Source: Candidatus Rokuibacteriota bacterium (GTDB taxonomy: Bacteria > Methylomirabilota > Methylomirabilia > Rokubacteriales > CSP1-6). Taken from it: a stretch of DNA of 33,541 bases. Where the stretch lies: the NCBI GenBank assembly GCA_016209425.1, contig JACQWA010000106.1:1-33541 (forward strand). Reading direction: 5' to 3'. Shown piece after piece: positions 1 through 8,327 of this stretch. Each line of letters opens with the position of its first letter. Position 1 is the first letter of the stretch. Below the pieces are notes generated by a model, which did not search any database, was not told the origin of the DNA, and worked only from the letters and a program-made list of their open reading frames with translations. Made by a program: the position numbers and the translations under genes.

Positions 1-989
1 GGTGCCGGGAGGATCTGGTCCGCCTGGCTGGGGGTGGCAGCGACTTCGTGGCGGTGACCTTCACGGGCTCGGGAACGGCGGCCGTGGAGGCGGTGCTCTG
101 CTCGGCTGTGCCCCGGGAGGGAGCACTGCTGATCGTGGACAATGGGGTCTATGGCCGCCGAATGGTCCAGATCGCGAAGGCCCACGGGATTCCTGCTGAG
201 GTGATCCGACTGGACAACACGACGGCTGTGAACCCGGGCGACGTGGAAGCCCGGCTCAGCGCCCGGCCGGAGCTGAGCCACGTGGCGCTCGTCCACCATG
301 AGACGACGACGGGCCTGCTCAACCCGGTGCCCGCCGTCGTGGAGGTGGCGGCGCACCACGGCCGCGGGGTCATCCTGGACGCCATGTCCTCACTCTTCGG
401 TGAGCCGCTGGACGTCGGCCAGGACGGCCTGGACTTCGCCGTGGCGAGCGCCAACAAGTGTCTCCAGGGGATCCCCGGCGTCGCCTTCGTCCTGTGCCGG
501 CGGAGCGCGGTAGAGGAGTTGAAAGGAAGGGAGCCCCGCAGCGTCTACCTGGACCTCTACAGCCACTACGCCGCTCAAGAGCAGGACAACACGCCGTTTA
601 CCCCGGCGGTCCAGGTTTTCCACGCCCTGCGGCAAGCGCTCGCTGAGCTGGAGGCCGAGGGGGTCGAGGCGCGGATCAAGCGGTATTCGGAAAACGCCCG
701 CGTGCTGCGCGAAGGGATGGCTCGACTCGGCTTCGAGATCCTGGTGCCCGAGGGGGCGCGCTCCAGCATCCTGACGACCTTCCGGCTCCTCCCCGGGCTG
801 ACCTACGAGGCGCTCCATGACCAGATGAAGCGCCGGGGCTACGTGATCTACGCGGGACAGGGGGAGATCCGGAACGTTGCCTTCCGGGTCTCGAACATGG
901 GGACCCTGACCCCCGCCGACCTGGAAGACGCGGTCGCCGCCTTCGAGGCTTCGCTGGTCGAGTTGGGGATCCAGCGGCGAGTTCCGTGA
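1..989 (+). CDS. phnW: 2-aminoethylphosphonate--pyruvate transaminase, 5'-truncated
   Basis: PLP-dependent class V-fold aminotransferase that moves the amino group of 2-aminoethylphosphonate to pyruvate, giving phosphonoacetaldehyde and alanine. The frame is open to the left edge: codons from base 3 read REDLVRLAGG before the GTG at 48 that the ORF track uses. The N-terminus therefore lies outside the window, and the 313 residues listed are short of the usual roughly 360. Visible family features are the FTGSGTAAVEA segment that binds the PLP phosphate and the ASANKCLQGIPG segment with the Schiff-base lysine (codon 456-458). It ends 41 bases before the binding-protein gene of an AEP-type ABC importer, which supports the phosphonate assignment over a generic alanine-glyoxylate transaminase. 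Confidence 0.85.
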   Translation, partial: CREDLVRLAGGGSDFVAVTFTGSGTAAVEAVLCSAVPREGALLIVDNGVYGRRMVQIAKAHGIPAEVIRLDNTTAVNPGDVEARLSARPELSHVALVHHETTTGLLNPVPAVVEVAAHHGRGVILDAMSSLFGEPLDVGQDGLDFAVASANKCLQGIPGVAFVLCRRSAVEELKGREPRSVYLDLYSHYAAQEQDNTPFTPAVQVFHALRQALAELEAEGVEARIKRYSENARVLREGMARLGFEILVPEGARSSILTTFRLLPGLTYEALHDQMKRRGYVIYAGQGEIRNVAFRVSNMGTLTPADLEDAVAAFEASLVELGIQRRVP

Positions 990-1030
990 TAGGCTCGTAT
1001 CCCGACGGCCCAAACCCAAAGGAGGTGCCC

Positions 1031-2053
1031 ATGAGGCAAATGAACTATCGTCTCCCCGTGTTCGCTCTTATCCTGACCATGCTCCTCGGCGCCACGTTTG
1101 TCCCGCCGGCCATGGCTCAGAAGCAGACGGTCGTGATCTATACGGCGATCGAGAACGAGCAGATCACGGACTACAAGAAGTCGTACGAAAAGGGCCTCCC
1201 GAACATCGAGGTCAAGATGTTGCGCTTCTCCACCGGCGACATCTCGGCCCGCTTCATGGCCGAGAAGGACAACATGCAGGCCGACGTGATCTGGGGCGTC
1301 GCCGCGACCAACATGCTCATCTTTAACCAGGCGGGGCTGCTTGAGCCGTACGCCCCCAAGGGCCTCGAGCGGATCCAGCCCCTGTTCCGGGACAAGGCCA
1401 CCCCGCCCGCCTGGGTGGGGATCGACATCTACATGTCGGCGTTCTGCTTCAACACGGAGGTCGGGAAGAAGCACAACCTTCCGATGCCGACCTCGTGGGC
1501 CGATCTCACCAAGCCGGTCTACAAGGGCTACCTCGTGATGCCGAACCCCAACAGCTCGGGCACCGGCTACCTCTCGGTCGCCTCCATCCTCCAGCGCATG
1601 GGCGAGGCCGAGGGGTGGAAGTACCTGGATGCGCTGCACAAGAACATGGCCGAGTACACGAAGTCGGGCTCCAAACCGTGCAAGGACGCCGCGGCCGGTG
1701 AGCGCGCGATTGGCCTGTCGTTCGAATATGTGGCCCAGGCGATGAAGAAGCAGGGAAATCCGGTCGAGATGGTGATCCCCAAGGAAGGGGCCGGCTACGA
1801 GATGGAGGCCAACGCGCTCACGAAGAAGGGCGCCAGGAACCCGGCGGCCAAGCAGTTCCTCGACTGGGCCATCTCGAACGACGCCATGGCCCTCTACGCC
1901 AAGTACTGGGCCGCCGTCGCGGTGGCGGGGTTCCCGGTCCCCGAAGGGCTGCCGAAGGACATCAGCAAGGTCGTCTATCCGAACGACTTTGACTGGTCCG
2001 CCAAGAACCGCGACCGGATCCTGGCCGAGTGGACGAAACGGTACTCGAAGTAG
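1031..2053 (+). CDS. putative 2-aminoethylphosphonate ABC transporter substrate-binding protein
   Basis: Periplasmic solute-binding protein of the iron/AEP (extracellular family 1) type, 340 residues. The start is ATG 1031 rather than the track's GTG 986. GGAGGT lies four bases upstream of 1031, and this start gives a clean signal peptide: MRQ, a hydrophobic run, then AMA before QKQTV with predicted cleavage after residue 29. The mature protein opens with TVVIYTAIENEQ, as in Fe(III)-type binding proteins. Its position between phnW and a matching ATPase and fused permease is the layout of the alternative AEP importer (the PhnS2/T2/U2 type). Substrate assignment rests mainly on that context; ferric iron or another organophosphonate remains possible. 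Confidence 0.8.
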   Translation: MRQMNYRLPVFALILTMLLGATFVPPAMAQKQTVVIYTAIENEQITDYKKSYEKGLPNIEVKMLRFSTGDISARFMAEKDNMQADVIWGVAATNMLIFNQAGLLEPYAPKGLERIQPLFRDKATPPAWVGIDIYMSAFCFNTEVGKKHNLPMPTSWADLTKPVYKGYLVMPNPNSSGTGYLSVASILQRMGEAEGWKYLDALHKNMAEYTKSGSKPCKDAAAGERAIGLSFEYVAQAMKKQGNPVEMVIPKEGAGYEMEANALTKKGARNPAAKQFLDWAISNDAMALYAKYWAAVAVAGFPVPEGLPKDISKVVYPNDFDWSAKNRDRILAEWTKRYSK

Positions 2054-2063
2054 CCTGAGCGCC

Positions 2064-2100
2064 CGGCCCCCTCACCCTGCCCTCTCCCCCAAGGGGGCAG
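2064..2100 (+). repeat. C-rich tract with CCCCC-AA-GGGGG hairpin between binding-protein and ATPase genes
   Basis: The gap between the binding-protein stop and the ATPase start carries a C/T-rich run (CCCTCACCCTGCCCTCTCC) followed by CCCCC AA GGGGG (2086-2097), which can fold as a short hairpin. Similar C-rich elements recur between genes in many high-GC genomes. Here it could be a dispersed intergenic repeat, or an mRNA structure that keeps binding-protein message more abundant than the downstream transporter message. Only one copy was noticed in this window. Confidence 0.35.
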
Positions 2101-2130
2101 CCAGGTTGGCCCCGGCCGTCGGCTGAAGCC

Positions 2131-3228
2131 ATGGACACCTCTGTCTCTCGCCCGCCCGCCGTCGAGCTCGACGGCATCGCCAAGAAATTCGGCGACGTCG
2201 TCGCCCTCAGGAGCATCTCGCTCGCTGTCGGCGAGGGCGAGTTCGTGTGCTTCCTCGGCCCCAGCGGCTGCGGCAAAACGACCCTCCTGCGGATCATCGC
2301 CGGTCTCGAGCGTCAAAACGTGGGCGTGGTGAGGATGGCAAGTCGCGACGTCTCCTCCTTCCCGCCGAACGAGAGGAATTACGGCATCGTGTTTCAGTCC
2401 TACGCCTTGTTTCCGAACCTCACCGTCGCGCGAAACGTCGCCTACGGCCTGGAGACGCGCCGGGTTCCACGGGGGCAGATCGAGCGGCGCGTGGACGGGC
2501 TGCTCGAGCTCGTCCACCTGCGCGCTCACAAGCAGCGGTATCCGGCGCAGCTCTCCGGCGGCGAGCAGCAGCGCGTGGCCCTGGCCAGGGCTCTGGCCCC
2601 GTCACCCTCGCTCCTGCTCTTGGACGAGCCCCTCTCGGCCCTGGACGCCCGCGTCCGGCAGGCGCTGCGACTTGAGATCAAAGCGCTTCAGCGTCGCCTG
2701 GGCATCACGACGATCATGGTGACCCACGACCAGGAAGAGGCCCTGACCATGGCCGACCGCATCGTGGTGATGAACCACGGCGTCGTGGAGCAGATCGGCA
2801 GCCCGTTCGAGATCTACACCGAGCCCTCCTCCCTCTTCGTGGCCCGGTTCGTCGGCCACATGAACTTCATCCGCGCGACGGCCTGCGAGCGCCCGGGATG
2901 GGCGCGGGTGGGCTCGGTGGAACTGCGCCACCGTCCGGGCCTCACGCTGCCGGCCGGCTCCCGCCTGACCCTGGCGATCCGTCCGGAAGAGATCCTGATC
3001 GGCCCGGCGGCCCGGAACGGGGAGAACCGGATCGTGACGCGCGTCTGCGCGATCCAGTTTCTCGGCGCCTTCACCCGCCTGGGCCTGGCCCTGCCGGGCG
3101 AGGCGCAGCCCACCCTGGAATGCGATGTCGCCGTGAACGCGCTGGCCGAGGTGGGCGTGCGTGAAGGCGCCGAACTCCCGCTCGCGCTCAAGCCCGAGGC
3201 CCTTCGGCTGTTTTCCGACGGAGGGTGA
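2131..3228 (+). CDS. putative 2-aminoethylphosphonate ABC transporter ATP-binding protein
   Basis: Cytoplasmic ATPase, 365 residues, that powers the AEP-type importer. Seen in order: Walker A GPSGCGKTT from residue 43, a Q-loop (VFQSYALFPN), the ABC signature LSGGEQQRVALARAL, Walker B LLLLDEP and the H-loop VTHDQEEAL. About 120 further residues form the TOBE-type regulatory domain typical of the spermidine/iron/AEP (CUT1-like) group. ATG 2131 is the first start that keeps the whole domain. The stop overlaps the permease GTG by four bases (GTGA), so the two are translationally coupled. Family membership is certain; substrate is inferred from the neighbours. Confidence 0.85.
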   Translation: MDTSVSRPPAVELDGIAKKFGDVVALRSISLAVGEGEFVCFLGPSGCGKTTLLRIIAGLERQNVGVVRMASRDVSSFPPNERNYGIVFQSYALFPNLTVARNVAYGLETRRVPRGQIERRVDGLLELVHLRAHKQRYPAQLSGGEQQRVALARALAPSPSLLLLDEPLSALDARVRQALRLEIKALQRRLGITTIMVTHDQEEALTMADRIVVMNHGVVEQIGSPFEIYTEPSSLFVARFVGHMNFIRATACERPGWARVGSVELRHRPGLTLPAGSRLTLAIRPEEILIGPAARNGENRIVTRVCAIQFLGAFTRLGLALPGEAQPTLECDVAVNALAEVGVREGAELPLALKPEALRLFSDGG

Positions 3229-4985
3229 CCGGCGTGGCCATCCTGCCCGCCGATTCCCCGGCCGCGGCGATCCCGGATCGGGTCGTCCGCCACCGGGTGG
3301 ACGGAGAGACGGCGCTCCGCTACCTCCTCATTGCCCTCTTCGGCCTGTTTCTCTACCTCTTCGTACTCTATCCGATGAGCAAGGTGCTCTGGCGCAGCCT
3401 CCTCACCAACGACGGCGTGTTCATCGGCGCGGCCAACTACGTCCGCTACTTCTCGACCCCGGCCATCGCCGCGTCGATCACCAACAGCCTGTACGTCTCG
3501 GTCGTGGCGATGGTCGTAACGGTCTGCCTGGCGTTCGTCTACGCGTACGCGCTCACGCGCACGCTCATGCCGTGGCGAGGGGTCTTCCGGGTCGTGGCCA
3601 TGCTGCCCATCTTCGCGCCGTCGCTGGTCCAGGGGATCGCGTTCGTGTACGCCTTCGGCAACAACGGGATCTGGACGCGGCTGACCGACATCAACATCGG
3701 GGTCTACGGCGCCAAGGGCATCATCATGGCCGAGGTGTTCTACTGCTTCCCGCACGCCATGCTGATCCTGATCGCCGCCCTGGCGGCCACCGACGCGAGG
3801 CTCTACGACGCGGCGGCGGCGCTGGGCGCCTCCAGGCTGAAAACCTTCGGCACGGTGACGCTGCCGGGCGTCAAGTACGGGCTCATGAGCGCGTGCTTCG
3901 TGGTCTTCACCATGGTCATCACCGACTTCGGCGCGCCCAAGGTCATCGGCGGGAAGTTCTCGGTCATGGCGACGGAGATCTATAACCAGGTGATCGGCCA
4001 GCAGAATTTCACCATGGGCGCCACGGTGTCGGTCGTGTTGTTGATTCCCGCCCTGGTCGCGTTCGTCGTGGACCGCCTCGTCCAGCGGCGGCAGTACGCG
4101 CTCGTCAGCTCGTCCGCCAAGCCGCTGGAGCCGAAGCAGAACCCGCCGGCGGAGTGGAGCCTGTTTGCCTACTGTGCCCTCATCGCGGCGAGCATCGCCG
4201 CCATCTACCTCGTCATCCTGGTCGTCTCCCTGGTCGACCGCTGGCCGTACCGGCTCTCCCTCACCCTCAAGCACTACGCCTTCGACACCGTGGGAGGGTA
4301 CACACCCCTGCTGAACAGCGTGTACGTGTCGGCGCTGACCGCGGTCGTGGGCACCTCGATCGCCTTCATCGGCGCCTACCTGGTCGAGAAGTGCCGGACC
4401 CGGGCCAGCGTGCCGCTCTATATGCTCTCGTTGCTGCCGGTGTCGATCCCCGGGATGGTGCTCGGGTTGGCCTACATCTTCACCTTCAACGTGTCGGGCA
4501 GCATCCTGAACCGCCTGTACGGGACGCTGGCCATCCTGGTCATCTCCAACCTGATTCACTACTTCACGGTCCCGTTCCTCACCGCCACCACCTCGCTGAA
4601 GCAGATGGACGCCGAGTTCGAGAACGTATCGGCCTCCATGGGGGTGCCCTTCTACAAGACCTTCTGGCGGGTGACCGTGCCGATCGCGCTCCCCTCGATC
4701 ATCGCCATCAGCATGTACCTCTTCCTGAACGCCATGGTCACGCTGTCGGCGGTGGTGTTCCTGGTGGCGCCCGGGACCGAGCTCGCCGCGGTGGCCGTGC
4801 TGTTGATGGACGACGCCGGGGACACCGCCCAGGCGGCGGCCATGTCGGTCCTGATCATCACGGTCGGCCTCGCAGTCCGGTCGGTGTACTGGCTCCTCCT
4901 GCGCGGGGTCACGCGGCGCACCCAGGCCTGGACCGCGACGGCCCCCCCTCAGGTCGCGGTGATGGGTACTGGGTCGCTGAAGTGA
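3225..4985 (+). CDS. putative 2-aminoethylphosphonate ABC transporter permease, fused two-domain
   Basis: Inner-membrane permease of 586 residues containing two BPD_transp_1 halves in one chain. Each half has about six hydrophobic helices and an EAA-like coupling loop: DAAAALGASRLKTFG in the first half and NVSASMGVPFYKTFW in the second. A single fused permease is characteristic of the alternative AEP and Fe(III) importers. The GTG at 3225 overlaps the ATPase stop (GTGA); a second GTG at 3234 is an alternative start. Together with the binding protein and ATPase it makes a complete importer with no missing part. Confidence 0.85.
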   Translation: MTGVAILPADSPAAAIPDRVVRHRVDGETALRYLLIALFGLFLYLFVLYPMSKVLWRSLLTNDGVFIGAANYVRYFSTPAIAASITNSLYVSVVAMVVTVCLAFVYAYALTRTLMPWRGVFRVVAMLPIFAPSLVQGIAFVYAFGNNGIWTRLTDINIGVYGAKGIIMAEVFYCFPHAMLILIAALAATDARLYDAAAALGASRLKTFGTVTLPGVKYGLMSACFVVFTMVITDFGAPKVIGGKFSVMATEIYNQVIGQQNFTMGATVSVVLLIPALVAFVVDRLVQRRQYALVSSSAKPLEPKQNPPAEWSLFAYCALIAASIAAIYLVILVVSLVDRWPYRLSLTLKHYAFDTVGGYTPLLNSVYVSALTAVVGTSIAFIGAYLVEKCRTRASVPLYMLSLLPVSIPGMVLGLAYIFTFNVSGSILNRLYGTLAILVISNLIHYFTVPFLTATTSLKQMDAEFENVSASMGVPFYKTFWRVTVPIALPSIIAISMYLFLNAMVTLSAVVFLVAPGTELAAVAVLLMDDAGDTAQAAAMSVLIITVGLAVRSVYWLLLRGVTRRTQAWTATAPPQVAVMGTGSLK

Positions 4986-5028
4986 GGGGAGCCGATCGAG
5001 TCGGCTCTCGCCTCGGCCAAGGTCACCC

Positions 5029-7455
5029 GTGACGGACCATTCCCGCGTCGTCATCATCGGGGGCGGGGTGGCCGGGTGCAGCATCGCCTACCACCTGTCG
5101 CGGTTGGGCTGGCGGGAGGTCGTTGTCCTCGACAAGGGCGAGTTGACCTCCGGCTCCACGTTCCACTCGGCCGGCCTCGTGGGGCAGCTCAGGTCCTCCG
5201 TGGCGTTGACGCGGATCAACATGTGGAGCGTCGAGCTGTACGACCGCCTCGGCGCGGAGACGGGAGGCGACCCGGGTTGGCGCAAGGTGGGGAGCCTGCG
5301 GCTCGCTTCCTCGAAGGAGCGGCTCCTGGAGCTGAAGCGCCAGGCCGGGTGGGCGCGGACCTTGGGGTTTCCCCTGACCGTGATCAGCGCGCGTGAAGCG
5401 GTGGACCTCTTTCCTCTCCTGAGCGCCGAGGGGGTTGAGGGGGCTGCCTACCTTCCCACCGACGGCCACATCGACCCGGGCGGCCTCACCTACGCCCTCG
5501 CCGACGGGGCGCGGGCCAAAGGCGTGAGGTTCCAGACCGGGGTGCGCGTTCGGGCCATCACGGTCGAGAACGGGCGGGTCTCGGAGGTCGTGACGGATCA
5601 CGGCACGGTCAAGACCGAGGTCGTCGTCAACGCCGCCGGGATCTGGGCGCCCGAGATCGGGCGGATGGTCGGGGTTCACATCCCGATCGTCCCGATGAGT
5701 CACCAGTACCTGACCACGAAGCCGATCGAGGGAGTCCGGAAGGATTTCCCGATCATGCGCGACCCCGACCGGCTCGTCTATTTTCGCGAGGAGGTCGGGG
5801 GGCTGGTCATGGGCGGCTTCGAGCGCCAGCCGGCGTCATGGGGACTCGACGGGATCCCGCCTGACTTCACCCATCGGTTGCTGTCCCCCGACTGGGAGCG
5901 CTTCAGCCCGCTGATGGAGAATGCGGTGTCCCGTGTTCCGGAGGTTGCGAAGGCCCAGGTGATCAGGCTCATCAACGGCCCCGAGGCGTACGCCCCGGAC
6001 GGCGAGTTCATCCTCGGCGAGGCGCCGGGGGTGAGGGGGTTCTTCGTGGCCGCCGGCTTCTGCGCTCATGGGATCGCCGGAGCGGGCGGGGTCGGAAAGG
6101 TGATGGCCGAGTGGATCGTCGAGGGACGGCCGAGCCTGGACCTCTGGCGGATGGACATCAGGCGGTTTGGGGCCCACTCCGCCGACCGCGCCTGCACCCT
6201 GGCGCAGGCGGTGGAGACCTACGCGACCTATTATGACATCCACTATCCCTTCGAAGAGCGTCGCGCCGGGCGAGGGCTCCGCCTGTCGCCCGCCTATCCC
6301 CGGCTTCAGGCCCTCGGCTGCGCCTTCGGCGAGAAAGCCGGATGGGAGCGGCCCAACTGGTTCGAAGTCAACACAAACGGGTTCAGGGCCACCTATGCGC
6401 CGGTCGGGTGGCAGCGCAGCCACTGGTCGCCGGCCATCGAGGCCGAGCACCGGGCGACGCGCGAGCGGGCCGGGCTCTTTGATGCGACCTCGTTCAGCAA
6501 GCTGGACGTCTCGGGCCCCGGGGCGCTGGCGCTGCTCCAGCGGCTCACCGACAACGAGATGGACAGGCCCGTCGGGTCGGTGACCTACACCCAGATGCTG
6601 AACGAGGCGGGCGGGATCGAGTGCGACCTGACCGTGACCCGCCTGGCGGCCGAGCAGTTCTTCCTCGTCACGGGCTCGGCCTTCGGCCCCCACGACCTGG
6701 CGTGGATCCGCCGCCACTTGCCATCGGACGGCTCGGTCTCGGCCGAGGACGTCACCGAGCGCTATGCCTGCATCGGCCTCTGGGGGCCCCTGTCCCGCGA
6801 GATTCTCCGCCTGACCACGACGGACAACGTCTCGAACGCGACGTTCCCGTACATGACGGCAAGGCCGATCAGCGTCGGCGGCGTGGGGCTTCTCGCGCTG
6901 CGGGTGACCTACGTCGGGGAGCTCGGATGGGAGATGTACGCGCCGACGGCTGAGGGCCTCACCGTTTGGGATGCCCTGTGGGGGGCAGGGAGAAACTTCG
7001 GGCTGCTGGCCGCCGGCTACCGCGCCATTGACTCGCTCAGGTTGGAGAAAGGGTACCGCTACTGGAGCGCCGAAGTGACGCCGGAGGACACCCCGTACGA
7101 GGCGGGCCTGGGATTCTGCGTGAAGCTCGACAAGGGAGACTTCATCGGCCGGCCGGCCGTGATCGCCCAGCGGGAGCGGGGACTCGAGCGCCGGCTGGTC
7201 TGCCTGACGCTGGCCGACCCCCTCGCCGTCGCGCTCGGCGGCGAACCCATTCTGGCCGCCGGCCGGCCGGTGGGCCGGGTGACGAGCGGAGGCTACGGCT
7301 ACACCGTGGCGAAATCCCTCGCCTACGGCTACGTGCCGGTCGCGCGCGCGACGGTGGGGACGCCCCTGGCTGTGGAGGTCTTTGGAGAGGCGATTCCCGC
7401 TCGCGTCGCTCCAGAGCCCCTCTACGACCCGGCGGGCGCAAAGATCAAGGCGTGA
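5029..7455 (+). CDS. FAD-dependent oxidoreductase with GcvT domain (sarcosine/dimethylglycine dehydrogenase family)
   Basis: An 808-residue flavoenzyme. The N-terminus carries a Rossmann dinucleotide motif (IIGGGVAGCSIAYHL, residues 9-23). TFHSAGL follows, whose His46 sits where dimethylglycine and sarcosine dehydrogenases attach FAD covalently. The DAO fold runs to about residue 390. An FAO_M-like segment and a GcvT aminomethyltransferase-type domain follow (about 445-730, e.g. RAGLFDATSFSKLDVSGPGA), then the GcvT C-terminal barrel. Family enzymes oxidise N-methyl amines and pass the one-carbon unit to tetrahydrofolate. GTG 5029 follows the AEP permease by 43 bases on the same strand, so its substrate may be an N-methylated amine linked to phosphonate use. 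That link is inference. It overlaps the convergent Nudix gene by 11 bases. Confidence 0.85.
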   Translation: MTDHSRVVIIGGGVAGCSIAYHLSRLGWREVVVLDKGELTSGSTFHSAGLVGQLRSSVALTRINMWSVELYDRLGAETGGDPGWRKVGSLRLASSKERLLELKRQAGWARTLGFPLTVISAREAVDLFPLLSAEGVEGAAYLPTDGHIDPGGLTYALADGARAKGVRFQTGVRVRAITVENGRVSEVVTDHGTVKTEVVVNAAGIWAPEIGRMVGVHIPIVPMSHQYLTTKPIEGVRKDFPIMRDPDRLVYFREEVGGLVMGGFERQPASWGLDGIPPDFTHRLLSPDWERFSPLMENAVSRVPEVAKAQVIRLINGPEAYAPDGEFILGEAPGVRGFFVAAGFCAHGIAGAGGVGKVMAEWIVEGRPSLDLWRMDIRRFGAHSADRACTLAQAVETYATYYDIHYPFEERRAGRGLRLSPAYPRLQALGCAFGEKAGWERPNWFEVNTNGFRATYAPVGWQRSHWSPAIEAEHRATRERAGLFDATSFSKLDVSGPGALALLQRLTDNEMDRPVGSVTYTQMLNEAGGIECDLTVTRLAAEQFFLVTGSAFGPHDLAWIRRHLPSDGSVSAEDVTERYACIGLWGPLSREILRLTTTDNVSNATFPYMTARPISVGGVGLLALRVTYVGELGWEMYAPTAEGLTVWDALWGAGRNFGLLAAGYRAIDSLRLEKGYRYWSAEVTPEDTPYEAGLGFCVKLDKGDFIGRPAVIAQRERGLERRLVCLTLADPLAVALGGEPILAAGRPVGRVTSGGYGYTVAKSLAYGYVPVARATVGTPLAVEVFGEAIPARVAPEPLYDPAGAKIKA

Positions 7456-7990
7456 TCTGCCGCGTCAGGCCCGCGGCCAGCAGCGCGACCTTGGAGACCG
7501 ACTCGGTGATCCGGTCGTCGAGCGCCATCTGGAGCGCCTCCCTGAACGGCACCACGCGGCGCTCGAAGAACTCGTCGTCGTCCGACGGGAGCGGATCCGC
7601 CACGAGGTCTTCGCCGACGTAGCAGTAGGCCGTCTCATCGAGGTAGGCGTTGGAGGGGAAGAAGCGGCAGAGGAACGTGAGCCGGCGGGCCCGGTATCCT
7701 CCCTCCTCTCGGAGTTCGCGCTGGGCCGCGTCGTCGGGAGACTCGCCCGCCACCGCCCCCCCGCCCGGCAGCTCCCAGGAGTCGCCCCGCGCCAGGTGGC
7801 GGAACTGCCGTACCAGCACAACGTGGTCCGGGTCCACGAAGGCCACCACGCCCACGGTCACACCAACCGCCAGGATCGGGTAGGTCTCCTCGCGCCCGGT
7901 GGGGAGCCGCCAAACGTCCTCCCGGAGCGTGAGCTTGCCGCGCGAGTGGATCGGGGTGGAGCGGACGAACGTCCACGGTCCTCGATTCAT
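7445..7990 (-). CDS. Nudix hydrolase (ADP-ribose pyrophosphatase-like)
   Basis: A 181-residue Nudix-fold pyrophosphohydrolase. The catalytic box GX5EX7REUXEEXGU is complete: GGAVAGESPDDAAQ then RELREEGGY. Conserved flanks such as VVAFVDPDHVVLVRQFRH and the following ELPGG resemble ADP-ribose/NDP-sugar hydrolases of the NudF type, but the exact substrate cannot be read from sequence. ATG is preceded on the minus strand by GGAGGAG at good distance. It is the only minus-strand gene in the first 21 kb and its 3' end overlaps the end of the flavoenzyme gene by 11 bases. Confidence 0.85.
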   Translation of the reverse strand: MNRGPWTFVRSTPIHSRGKLTLREDVWRLPTGREETYPILAVGVTVGVVAFVDPDHVVLVRQFRHLARGDSWELPGGGAVAGESPDDAAQRELREEGGYRARRLTFLCRFFPSNAYLDETAYCYVGEDLVADPLPSDDDEFFERRVVPFREALQMALDDRITESVSKVALLAAGLTRQITP

Positions 7991-8010
7991 GGGCTCCTCC
8001 TTGCCGATCC

Positions 8011-8019
8011 AGAATACCA
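8011..8019 (-). promoter_or_regulatory. possible extended -10 promoter for the Nudix gene
   Basis: On the minus strand the sequence reads TGG-TATTCT, an extended -10 form (TGn followed by a 4/6 match to TATAAT), about 20 bases upstream of the Nudix ATG and its GGAGGAG ribosome site. No good -35 is present. It sits back to back with the plus-strand promoter at 8035-8063. Confidence 0.3.
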
Positions 8020-8034
8020 GGAAGCCGTCGCCGG

Positions 8035-8063
8035 TTGACAGGGCGGGGGCCGGCCGGTATCGT
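8035..8063 (+). promoter_or_regulatory. sigma-70-type promoter TTGACA-17-TATCGT
   Basis: A perfect -35 TTGACA (8035-8040) is followed after exactly 17 bases by TATCGT (8058-8063, 4/6 to TATAAT). The expected transcription start, about 8070, falls only a few bases before the ATG at 8074, so the transcript would have almost no leader. Confidence 0.5.
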
Positions 8064-8073
8064 TACTCTCGGG

Positions 8074-8319
8074 ATGGCGCGCGACAAGCACGTCGACGGG
8101 CTGATGGAGAAGCTGCTCAGGGCTATCGAGTGCTCGCTGGCCGCGTCCCAGGCCGCGCGCGAGACGGTGGAGGAGATCCTGAAGCGGGGGGCCGAAACAT
8201 CGATCTTCTTCGTCGGGACCGGCGCCGACCCGAACCCCTCCCACGGCGAAGACGTGGAGCTGACGCCGCAGGACCGGGAATTTCTCCGCACGCTGTCGAT
8301 CCGCCCCGATTCCACCTGA
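8074..8319 (+). CDS. small conserved-looking hypothetical protein
   Basis: An 81-residue cytoplasmic protein not recognised. The track starts at GTG 8035, but that codon is inside a good -35 promoter box. ATG 8074 (MARDKHVDGLMEKLL) fits better and removes a low-complexity leader. Residues 1-40 look like one or two amphipathic helices (LLRAIECSLAASQAARETVEEILKR), and the C-terminal half is acidic and polar. The codon pattern is like the neighbours and there is no signal peptide or membrane segment. The stop is eight bases before the YHS-domain gene, suggesting co-transcription. Confidence 0.6.
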   Translation: MARDKHVDGLMEKLLRAIECSLAASQAARETVEEILKRGAETSIFFVGTGADPNPSHGEDVELTPQDREFLRTLSIRPDST

Positions 8320-8327
8320 TCCCGCCC

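Noticed and set aside
4986-5028. Possible glycine riboswitch before the GcvT-domain flavoenzyme
   Set aside because: The gap is 43 bases, far too short, and shows no such core.
2814-5084. 756-residue minus-strand ORF opposite the AEP ATPase and permease
   Set aside because: Low-complexity Arg/Asp/Gly/His/Gln-rich translation typical of the antisense of high-GC genes; the plus-strand genes have full family motifs.
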